Positions 1 to 7,954 of a DNA stretch of 24,531 nucleotides are shown in pieces; within the stretch, counting starts at the first letter, position 1; every line of letters begins with the position of its first letter. Both the position numbers and the translations under genes were made by a program. The DNA comes from Mesotaenium endlicherianum. Taxonomy: Eukaryota > Streptophyta > Zygnematophyceae > Zygnematales > Mesotaeniaceae. Below the pieces are notes generated by a model that saw only the letters and a program-made list of their open reading frames with translations, was not told where the DNA came from and ran no database searches. The stretch covers positions 76,220 to 100,750 of the forward strand of contig WELA01006903.1 in NCBI GenBank assembly GCA_009602735.1. Reading direction: 5' to 3'.

Positions 1-235
1 CCCCCCCTCGCCCCCTTCCCTTTCCCGCCCTGCACTCCCCACCCCCTGTCCCATTCCATCCCCTCGTCCTTCTCCCACTTTCTGACTCGCTCTCCTCCGA
101 CTGCCTCAGGTCCACGAAGAGTACTGGTGGCCATAACGTTCCCCCCGTTGACTCTGTGTGTGTGCGTCTCTCTCCCTCTCTCCCTCTCTCTCTGTGTGGG
201 TGTGTTTTGTGGCACGTGTGTCGCAAATCGGGCAG
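1..235 (+). other. Intron or upstream CT-rich sequence before the first visible CHLM exon
   Basis: A C-rich then CT-rich tract (about 1-110 and 150-200) ends at an AG at 234-235 that fits as the acceptor of the first visible CHLM exon. No coding segment for the GCGTG part of ChlM could be found here, so the previous exon is probably beyond the left edge. Confidence 0.5.
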
Positions 236-2190
236 CTTGTCGATTCCGCTGGCGCTGGAGGGCGCGAGCGTGTACGCCAGCGACATCTCGTCTGCCATGG
301 TGCGCGCGCGCTCGCTCAATGCTCAACACCCTCTTGCAAACTTCCTGGGCAGGCAGTTTGCCAGCACACACCAGCGCGTCCCCCCCTGAGTGCGCTCCTT
401 GCGTGCGCCTGTTTCATAATAAAAGAGGGTCTTCATGTTCTCGATCGCGCAATGTGTGCACTTGGACGCATGCACGACTTCGTGCGCGTGGCAACCCGAG
501 CCAGCGGCTGCTCTACTCTTCCGCCAGGTGGCGCGCCAAAACATGAAGTTCGAGAGCGGGCTCAACACCATATTGTGCAGTCTTTTTGGGGAAACCGTGT
601 CAATTGCGTTGAGCTGATTCGACGTACCGACACCCCGAGGAGGAAGGGGGGCGAGGACGCCGAGGCACGCCCGCGCACGCTCGCGTCCTTGTCCGCTCAC
701 GCCGAAGGGGCTAGTGCAGCGGCGAAGCAGGCGTGCTTCTGATTCTGCACGAGCCTTTTTGCAAGCGGGACTTCTGCGCATGCAACTCCTCAGCTGCACG
801 CCCAGGCCTCCGGCCTTGCACACTGTATCCCCCTTGGCTCTCCCCCCCACCTCTGTCATTACTGTGAGGAAGGAGTCAGGGGGGGGAAGGGGAAGTAGTG
901 GGTGACGCGGGGGGACGCGAGGGGAGGGGGGGCCGGGGGAGGGCTGTTTAAATTTCTATTTATTTTTTCGAGGGATGGTTATTGTGCCCTGTGAATTGGT
1001 CAAGCGAGGGAGGACACGTGTCGTTCTTGCGTTTTTCCTTTTCCTTTTTCCGCCTTGCCGCTTGCTTGGTGCTGCACGCGCGGCCATTGCATCGTTGGTC
1101 GCGTCACTGTCCCTGCTCTGACCTTGAAGAAGTCCGACGCTTTTGGAACCCTTTCTGCTTCTTTTGGAATAGCACACATAGGATCCCCCGAATCGCACAC
1201 GCTGCCAGGACCAGACAAGGCCCCTCAGAAAAACTGATCTCTCGGCTTCAGTGCAAGCCACGCTCTGCCACCTGTCCCTCGAGCCGCAGCCCGAAAACTG
1301 AACCTCAACCCCGATTGCAACCCTAACCCTAAGCCTACTTTGTAAACTAGCCTGCTCTAACCCAAACCTCCAATGACCCTACCCCTAACTCCTAACCTAC
1401 GACTGAACCAGTCACCCCATTCCTAAGCCTCCCTGCAGATTTCAGGGCAGGATTTGAACCCTTGGTGTCCTCTCTGGGGGTGTCTGCATGCGCAGGTGGG
1501 GGAGGCAAAGACGAGGGCAGAGGCGGCGCTGGCGGCAGAGCAGAGCGAGGGGGGGAGCAGCAAGGGCGTTCTTCCCACCTTTGAGGCCAGCGACCTTGAG
1601 AGCCTCTCCGGAAATTACCACACAGGTGCGCGCGTGTGTGTGCCTGCGTGGGTGCACGCGCGGGTTGGAAGGGTGCCTGTGTTTGTGCGTGTGTGTGGAC
1701 GCTCGTGTGTTTGCGTGTGACGTGCCTGGCATTGCTCTTAGACACGGGGCAGTATTTTCCTGTCTGTCTTTGTAAAAAATGCATCTGCACAGCTCGTGTG
1801 TGTGCACGCGCGTGCGAGCTCGTGTGTCATGTCCCTTCGTGTGTATTTTGTTTTTTGAGATACCAAATGGGAAGCACTCAAGTAGAAGGCAGGATATCAC
1901 GCCTTTCAGCGGCGCTTGTCTTCTTCTGTGCGGTGCAGTGGCGTGCTTGGATGTCCTCATCCACTACCCCCAGGTGAGTCCCGCACCGCAGCCCGCCACG
2001 TGGCACGCTCATGACGTGCACGGTAGCACAGCTGGCGGTGACGTGTGTCTTTGGTGCGCAACGCATGTGTTAGAGGGTGTTTAAGCGTGCTGATCTCTTT
2101 GCAGCATGCCTGCGCCGGTTAGGAGTGAACTTTTGTGCTATCTCTGTGTCCTTCACAGCATGTCCGGAGATGTGAAATGTGTATGTGTGA

Positions 2191-2270
<80 letters not shown>

Positions 2271-3244
2271 NTGTGTGTCTGTGTGTGTGTCTGTGTGGGT
2301 GCACGCGCGCGCAAGCGCGTGCTCGTGCGCAACGTACATGCAGCCATGATCCTGCAAGTAAGTACCCCCATTTAATTCGGCCATCTCCCCTGCTGAGCGA
2401 TGCAGGACAAGGCAGGAGCGATGATTGCACACCTGGCATCGCTGGCGGACAGACGCCTCATCCTCAGCTTTGCGCCCTACACGCCTTACTTGGCCGTCCT
2501 CAAGGTCCCCTCCCTCCCTCCCTCCCTCCCCCCCTTTCTCCCTCCCCCTCTCCCCTCCCTTGTCTCCCTCCGCCTCTCCAGCCTTTTTGCCTCTTCCTAC
2601 GTACATGTCTCGCCTTCAAGTTTCTACATCCATCGTGCATGCGTTAGTGCGAGGCTGACATGCTGACGCGTGGAGGTAAGGGAATTTTTTTTTAAATCTT
2701 TTTGCAGAGGATAGGAGAGCTGTTCCCAGGGCCCTCCAAGGCAACCAGGGCCTATCTGCACTCGGAGGAGGACGTTGAGGCGGCCCTCAAGGTGACCCCA
2801 TCCCCATCGTCTGCCTCATGCAGAGAGAGACAGAGAGAGAGACAGAAACAAAAGAAAGAAAAGCGGCCGTGCTTGCTTCTGCTGCGGACACGTTACTGCC
2901 ACTCTTTGTCCTGCACTTGTGAATCTGCAAGATGTGTAACGTGTTGTTTCTCCCCGAGTGTGTTGTGCGAGTGTCCCCGTCGCGCTGAGGCGGGAGAGGG
3001 GCACGGAGGCTGGGACTCGATCGTACGACGGGTCAAAGACAGGCATGGACTCGGAAGGAAATGCTCAAATCCTCACGGCAGTGTGCGAGTGTACCTCCGT
3101 GTGTGTGTGTGTATGTGTGTGTGTGTGTGGGAGGGTGGGTGCGTGAGGAAGCAGAAGGTGGGCTGGAGGGTGAAGAGGCGTGAGATGACATCCACCCAGT
3201 TCTACTTCTCGCGCCTTCTCGAGGCCGAGCCCATTTCCTCTTAG
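236..3244 (+). CDS. CHLM: Magnesium-protoporphyrin IX methyltransferase (ChlM), 3' part, six exons
   Basis: This enzyme transfers a methyl group from SAM to Mg-protoporphyrin IX, forming the monomethyl ester in plastid chlorophyll synthesis. Inferred exons are 236-299, 1496-1625, 1939-1973, 2406-2504, 2708-2791 and 3158-3244 (stop TAG); phases join cleanly and give 165 residues. In order the protein shows SIPLALEGASVYASDIS (acidic residue after SAM motif I), FEASDLESLSGNYHT, VACLDVLIHYPQ, MIAHLASLADRRLILSFAP, RIGELFPGPSKATRAYLHSE and STQFYFSRLLEAEP, which follow the plant ChlM pattern closely. The family is normally about 300 residues, so the transit peptide and the GCGTG motif I lie in exons left of the window or unresolved. 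The only AG acceptor close to the first exon is at 234-235. The last exon could start at 3155 (one extra Lys), and the donor at 2505 (gtcccc) is weak. The family call is secure; exon edges are predictions. Confidence 0.92.
300..1495 (+). other. CHLM intron (1,196 bp) with telomere-like and T-rich stretches
   Basis: The intron joins ...DISSAM to VGEAKTRAEA in phase 0. It begins gtgcgcgcgcgc and ends tgcgcag. It holds G-rich tracts (about 876-950), a palindromic G-box GACACGTGTC at 1013-1022, and a degenerate CCCTAA-like array at about 1300-1410. I see no coding content. Confidence 0.7.
1300..1412. repeat. Degenerate interstitial telomere-like repeats
   Basis: Short CCCTAA/CCTAAC-like units recur, for example caaccctaaccctaagcc near 1317-1335 and several cctaac words up to about 1400, with many substitutions. 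They resemble decayed telomeric DNA inside a CHLM intron. Confidence 0.55.
1626..1938 (+). other. CHLM intron starting in a GT/GC-rich alternating tract
   Basis: The donor gtgcgcgcgtgtgtgtg opens directly into an alternating purine-pyrimidine tract of about 100 bp, and the acceptor is gtgcag at 1938. It is a phase 1 intron splitting the Val codon of TVACLD. Confidence 0.75.
1995..2017. promoter_or_regulatory. Perfect palindromic G-box followed by a TGACGT element, inside a CHLM intron
   Basis: GCCACGTGGC at 1995-2004 is the perfect 10-bp G-box palindrome bound in plants by bZIP and bHLH factors of the GBF/HY5/PIF kind. TGACGT follows at 2012-2017. Both lie about 20 bp inside the intron after the VLIHYPQ exon. 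A role in light control of CHLM is inference from known plant practice; an intronic location is unusual, and chance occurrence is possible. Confidence 0.35.
2180..2300. repeat. (GT)n microsatellite with an N
   Basis: An almost pure GT array runs from about 2192 to 2270, is broken by an undetermined base at 2271, and continues as an imperfect tgtgtctgtg array. It lies within a CHLM intron. The apparent cysteine-valine and threonine-histidine reading frames across it are artefacts. Confidence 0.97.
2505..2570. repeat. CCCT/CT-rich tract in a CHLM intron
   Basis: A run of ccctccctccctccctcccc and related units begins right at the weak gtcccc donor at 2505. Confidence 0.8.
3097..3132. repeat. 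Short (GT)n microsatellite in the last CHLM intron
   Basis: About 30 bp of GT repeats with one interruption (gtatgtg) sit 25 bp upstream of the last CHLM exon, where a pyrimidine tract would be expected. Confidence 0.9.
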
Positions 3245-5614
3245 AGCACATCTCCCGTCTCACTTCCGGAATCTTCTAAGAATGTCGCAAGAAGCTAGGC
3301 GCTGGGTGTTGCCTCACAGAGCCTGCAGGATATTCATCTGATGTCACTCAGATGCGAGAGTTTTTGCCCCCCCCCCCCGCACGTCTTTGTGATGTTGCTC
3401 TCTGTGTGCTTCTTGCAATGGAGGTTGCCGCGGTGGGTGGCTAGGTCTACCATGAATTTTGTTTGTACGTCAACCCCAGCTGTCAATGACTGGTTCCTCA
3501 TCCCAATCATCAAGTTCAGACGCAGCCAGCGAAGCAGCTGCAAACTCTCATGCTTCTGTGCAGTATCCGATCCTGATTATGTCTTCCGCCTTGTGATGGT
3601 TGTGCATCGGTGTTGCTGTAACACAAACATTTTTGCTGCATTTGGGCGTATATTTCGTCAGATGTCCTCCGGCTAGGGGAGCACTTTTGCATATTATGCT
3701 GGGGCCCTATGAAATCGCATGTTGTGATTGATGGTAGTGTTGAGATTGTAGAAGGAGGCATCAATCATCTTGCCCAAGAGATGTTCAAGCGGATCGAAGT
3801 CCTACCTGACTTCTGAGACTGAACAATATCATCCTTATGAAAGTGTTTGAAGAGCCAACTGGTGATATTCATTAGTCTGCGTGCATGAACTGACCCTCTG
3901 CTGGTATCTGCTGAACAAAATTGACTGCAGTCCACATCTGCATTGCTACTGAAAAAACTCCAGTTGAAGCAGAATCGAGGTTGACACAGAAAGTTGCGGG
4001 GTTTTCACTGCGAGAGGATGCTATGACCTAGAGTTCACGACATCAAGCAAGTATAGCTTAATTGCTGTTTTATTTGTTCTTTGTAACAAGGCAAGATCAG
4101 TACGTGCATCTGCTTTGTGGGCACCAACATTGGCAACCGGGCTGGCGGACGCAGATACTATCAGTGGACCAGTGTTAAATGCTTCCATTTTTTACTATAC
4201 TGAAATCCGCTCATGAAGCTCAATGTGACCGCTATCCTGCACCATCCTGGCTATCCTGAGCCGCTCAATCAAAGTGTGCTATCAGCCTAGCTAGCCCTAG
4301 GTGGTCTAGGCACTTGGCCTAGTAACCGTGGTGATCACCAGCCGGACTGACACGTACAGTGGGGTCGCTATCATGTTGCTAGAGAAGGATGCGCTTAGAG
4401 ACAAGCCATCCAGGCTGGACATTTGCCAACATCCACAAATCATTGGGTTGACCTCCAGCAGCGAATTTGCCAGCAGTGAACATAGATGAATTCTGCGCCA
4501 AGTGCTGTGCAGCCGAAGCGCGCTCCGCAGCTACGTGGCGGGACAGCGTCAAGGAAGAAGGAGAAGAACAATCGGGCCCCTTCACAGCCTCACACCCCAT
4601 CCTCCATGGATCCCCAGTTACTAACCTGGTTGCTACAGCTCTCACCTTCTCATTCTCATAAGAGGGCACTTGCATAACGGTGTGAACAGGGCCATCTTAT
4701 TCTATCCTCTGCGACCAGGTAAAGCAGGAGGACCGATGACGGGAGGCCCCGGAGGATACTACTCCCCTCAGTGCGCGCTCGCGCTCGCACTTGCACGCGC
4801 AGCAGTGTGCACGCCCGCTCATCGCCTGCGGAGCGCGCGCGCCCTTGCATGCGCCTGGGCAAGACGAGCGCGTCACATCAGCCAGGCACCGCGAGGGCTC
4901 CTTTCGGCGGGCAAGGGGCAAGGGCATGAGCATCCCGCCCTCGCACTCGCACTTGCACTTGCACACATGATGGCATGTGCTGCCTGCATACCCCTGTTGA
5001 GAACGGGAGGCGCACGCAGCCTGCAACTCCCTCTTCTTAAGTAGGGGATCGCCGAGGAACCTCCCAGCAGTCCAGACCCTCGAGCGCTCGCGCTTGGTGT
5101 CGAGTGCGTGCAGGCGTTGTGGGCGCGCACGCAAGCCCCCACGGTCCGACGGCGCCTGATTCGGCGGCAGGGGGGGGGGGGACTCCGCGCACACTCACGC
5201 TTGCGCTTGCAATCGAGCGGCCCTGAGCATGGTTGTTTGCTGGCAGAGTGGTCCCCGGCCGCACAGCTGTCAAGCTGTCAATTTGCAAAGCAGCGGACGT
5301 GCGCAGGCGCACCGCATCGTGCACCTCCAATGCGATTCCCACGCTGAACACTCGCAGGCGAGAGGAGAGCGACACCAACGCACTGCGTGCTCTCTCCGCC
5401 TCGGCGGCGGCGCGGGGAGGCCGCGGCATATGCGCGCGGCAAAGCGCGCGTCTCCACATACCCTCGCAGTCCTCCCGGACTGAAGTGAAAAGCAGCACTC
5501 TCAGACGAGAAATGGCACACCCGTGCTTTGCGGCTCGGCGGCGGCGGCGCGGAAAGCTGCAGCGCAGGCGGCATGGCGCGTGCGCGCGACTCTGGAGCGA
5601 AGCGATGGGATCAC
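3245..5614. other. Intergenic region between the convergent CHLM and DET2-like genes, no recognisable gene
   Basis: The two genes point toward each other, so their 3' UTRs must lie here. From 3245 to about 4700 the base composition is more balanced and unlike the GC-rich flanks. The longest open frames (for example 3341-3676 on + and 4379-4675 on -) match nothing I know and have no supporting splice pattern. From about 4780 to 5230 there are degenerate hexamer-like runs of gcactt/gcactc/gcgctt. Around 5496-5550 lies a decayed copy of the DET2 3' end, listed separately. Confidence 0.6.
5496..5550 (-). pseudogene. Degenerate duplicate of the 3' end of the DET2-like gene
   Basis: The 18 bases at 5501-5518 match 5615-5632 (the last codons and stop of the DET2-like gene on the opposite strand) at 17 of 18 positions. 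Similarity continues more weakly for about 30 bp, including a shared tttgcgg/cttgcgg core. The copy lies 114 bp downstream of the real stop in the gene's direction. It reads through the matching stop in another frame, so it is not functional. It looks like a small tandem duplication of the gene end. Confidence 0.55.
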
Positions 5615-7954
5615 TCAGACGAGAAAGGGCACCAGCGCCTTGCGGGCGCGCGGGAAGTCGGCAAACTTCTTGCAGTACCATGCGCGGTGGGCAACGGCAC
5701 GGGGGGCGAGGTTGGCGACGGTGTACACGAAGAACGCAAGGCCGGCGTCGGACCACGTCAGCGCCGCCCAGCCAAGCCACTCGGCCATCTCGCCGAGGTA
5801 GTTGGGGCACGCCACGAGCTCGTACAACCCGCCACGTGGCACGCTGTAGGAGGAGGAGGAGGAGGCGGCGGCAGGCCCGCCATCGACGCCCCTGCCACTT
5901 GGCACACTACTGGAGAAGGAGGGCGAGGAGGAGGAGAAGGAGGAGGAGGCGGAGGAGGAGACACTAGTTCTGCCAGCTGACGCGCGGTTGCCCTTCGCCG
6001 TTGCGCGGTCTAGAGGCCCGCCACCTGGCGAGCTGCCACTTGGCGGGCCGACGCAGTTTAACGCACGAGGCTGGTGGGGGGGCTTTCTGCGGAGGCTGAG
6101 GAGGACGGAGTCCGCCCACAGGTTGAGGGCGAAGCCCACCAGGAAGAGGGCGAGGCCGAGGACAAAGCGTGCGTCGCGGTGCCAGGTGGCGCCGTAGCGG
6201 CCATAGTGCGAGATCCTGCACTCGGGCGGCACGCGCAGCAGGGTCCCACAGCTCAGGGCTTTGGAAATCAGGCTTGCATCAAAAGTTCCAGAGAGAGGTT
6301 TTAGAGAGATTTCAGAGGGATTAGGTGAGCAGGCTGTCGGAGATGTGGAAGTCAGATAGGGGGGCCACCAGGATTTTCAAAAAATAGGCACGCAAGGTAT
6401 TAGGAAGTAGGCACGCGGGGCATCAGGGTTTTAGAGAGTGCCGGCCGTGACGGGGTGTCAGACTCGCCGGAGCGTACGTGCGTGCGTGCCTGCCTTTGCA
6501 TCGGCAGCGGACCCTAAGAAGGGGCAGCTGGCAGCAAGCAAGTGGGCGGCGCAGGGTTTTTGGATGTGCAAGGGCTTTGAGGGCAGGGCTCTCGGTGCAC
6601 GCCTGGGCCCAGGGCTTGCCGCACCGCCAGGCTCCGCGGGTCAGAATGCGGCACATATTCCACCTGCCAGCGCACATGCCAGCCTGCTTCAAGGAGGCGA
6701 CAGCTGGCAGGGCGACAGCTGGCACCTCCGCAACGGCCGGCCAAGTACAGCTGCTGCAGTGCTACAGCCCAGCTCCTTCTCAGGCCTACGATGACAGCTC
6801 GAGACCCACGCCCCCGTATGCGTGTGTGCGCGCGCGCGGGTGTACGCGTACGTACGCGTGCAGGTGTCTGTGTGCATGAGCGCACAAGTGTGCGTGTGTG
6901 TGTGTGTGTGTGCCCGTGTGTGTGTGTGTGTACGCAAGCGCGCATGTACGTGTGTGTGTGTGTATGTGTGTGTGTGTCTGTCGCGAGAGAGGGAGAAATG
7001 GGGGAGAGGGAGAGAGCATCACACGTAAGAGGGTGGGGAGGCGAGGGGAGGCGGGGCATCAGGGGGGGAAAAGAATCTACCAGCAGACTGACAGACTGCC
7101 TCAAGGAGCAGCCACAAATTCAACTTGCGCAACCCAACACTGAGCAGCTGACAAATCGACGAGCTGACAGGCTGACTGACTGGCAGAACAACTCTGCCAG
7201 CTGGCAGAGGGAGAGAACTCCCACGCAGTCGTAAGCCAATGGCCCGCGTGCATGCATGCACGACTGCTCGGGGGATCAAAGAACCATAAACCCCTTCTTG
7301 ATTTTGAGTCAAGTAGGAGGACACACATGCGGACCTCCTCAGTAGGGTCCCCGTACCAAGAAGAGTCCCAGGTTTGGTCTCAGGTTTGAGTCTCAGACTC
7401 ACTTCAGGGGCTCTGGGTACAAGAGATGGGTATAAGGGTTTGAAGAGACAGGGTTAAGGCGAGGTCTATGTCGAGGTTCGAGGTTTTACTCACTGACGAG
7501 CCTGGATATATGAGTTGAACACATTGTAGGAGAAGGCAAGCGCCGCCACCAGGACAGGCATGCGCTTTCCAGCTGTCCTTGCTCTGATAGGATACACGAG
7601 CGCGCGGTTGATGTAGTGCATCTGATAGAGCGCCAACATGACGAGGGGCACCAGCTGGCGGCTGTTCTGGCCGAGGGAGAAGAGCACTGGCATCACGAAC
7701 AGGGGGGGGCTCTCCATCACCATCCATCCCAGAGTGGCGCCCATTGAAGGGCCCCACCCGCCCTTTACGTGCCTGCCATAGGGCGCCGTGACTTTACTGA
7801 CAGCAATGAAAGTGACAATAGCTAGCAAGAACATGGCCCTCTTCGACCACAAGAAAACTGAGCGGTCGGCATCTCCCTCCCAGTACGTTGTGAAAGTGTG
7901 CAAGACGGATCCGCCCCCGGCGAAGGATGCCGTAGTGGCTGCTGCTGCTTTCAT
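5615..7954 (-). CDS. DET2: Steroid 5-alpha-reductase, DET2-like, two exons
   Basis: This is an NADPH-dependent ER membrane enzyme that reduces the delta-4 bond of 3-oxo steroids; in land plants it acts in brassinosteroid synthesis. Exon 1 is 7494-7954 (ATG at 7954, in-frame TGA 9 nt upstream) and exon 2 is 5615-6215; the phase 2 intron has donor gtgagt and acceptor tgcag. The 353-residue product shows [43 protein letters not shown] and [16 protein letters not shown]. Then follow a hydrophobic helix (about 168-190), [35 protein letters not shown] and a terminal [13 protein letters not shown]. These are hallmark positions of the SRD5A/DET2 C-terminal domain. The family is about 260 residues; the excess is a Ser/Gly/Pro-rich insert at residues 206-278, which may be spliced out (see 5844-6062). 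The physiological substrate cannot be read from sequence. Confidence 0.92.
5831..6044 (-). repeat. Repeated P-x-G coding units (GCCANNTGGC) in the DET2 insert
   Basis: Copies at 5831-5840 (conserved VPRGG), 5894-5903 (VPSGR), 6020-6029 (SPGGG) and 6035-6044 (PPSGS), plus a variant at 5972-5981, all lie in the same reading frame with spacings of 63, 78, 48 and 15 bp. The 5894 copy also repeats the preceding CT-rich tract and AG. The insert therefore seems built from duplications of the segment that encodes the conserved VPRGG. Confidence 0.65.
5844..6062 (-). other. Exitron-like 219-bp in-frame segment within DET2-like exon 2
   Basis: On the minus strand this segment begins GTTAAA and ends in a CCTCCTCCTCCTCCTACAG acceptor-like tract. 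It is 219 bp long (73 codons), has no stop and is in phase 2. Removing it joins ...HQPRA to [10 protein letters not shown] and shortens the protein from 353 to 280 residues, close to the family length of about 260. The encoded segment is Ser/Gly/Pro-rich with no counterpart in DET2 proteins as I know them. The acceptor is excellent and the donor mediocre. It could be an ordinary small intron, an optionally spliced exitron, or a true low-complexity loop. Confidence 0.6.
5848..5960. repeat. GGA/GAG trinucleotide-rich tracts
   Basis: Two purine-rich tracts (about 5848-5872 and 5911-5960) on the plus strand encode the poly-Ser part of the DET2 insert on the minus strand, or serve as its CT-rich splice acceptor tract. 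Confidence 0.85.
6216..7493 (-). other. DET2-like intron (1,278 bp)
   Basis: A phase 2 intron that splits a Gln codon, with a strong donor (gtgagtaaaa, minus strand) and a tgcag acceptor. It contains a 15-bp tandem repeat of ggcgacagctggca (6696-6724), two copies of taggcacgc near 6384 and 6410, a GT array (6889-6981) and agctgacag-type repeats near 7145-7205. No DET2 coding segment is missing, so no further exon is needed. Confidence 0.8.
6822..6982. repeat. GT/GC alternating microsatellite in the DET2-like intron
   Basis: Imperfect GT arrays with CG-containing breaks (tacgcgtacgtacgcg, then long gtgtgtg runs to 6981). Apparent Thr-His or Val-Cys frames across it are artefacts. Confidence 0.95.

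Noticed and set aside
109..119. Possible tiny exon between AG at 110 and GT at 122 upstream of the first CHLM exon
   Set aside because: Its translation does not fit the GCGTG region of ChlM, and the phase does not join to the exon at 236.
2106..2647. Open frames of Cys-Val or Thr-His repeats across the GT array
   Set aside because: They are translations of a dinucleotide repeat that lies within a CHLM intron, with no protein similarity.
2958..3146. Short plus-strand frame in the last CHLM intron
   Set aside because: It runs into a GT array and is bounded by well-supported CHLM splice sites.
5233..5967. Plus-strand Arg-rich frame of 244 residues
   Set aside because: It is antisense to the GC-rich DET2 exon 2 and to poly-Ser coding triplets; its Arg/Gly runs are a compositional shadow.
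6514..7104. Long minus-strand frame with Thr-His-rich middle
   Set aside because: It overlaps the GT array inside the DET2-like intron and resembles no protein; the exon junction across it is well supported.
7141..7205. Repeated agctgacag/gctgac words as a possible hairpin RNA or transposon end
   Set aside because: The copies are short and irregular, with no paired termini, target duplication or transposase nearby.
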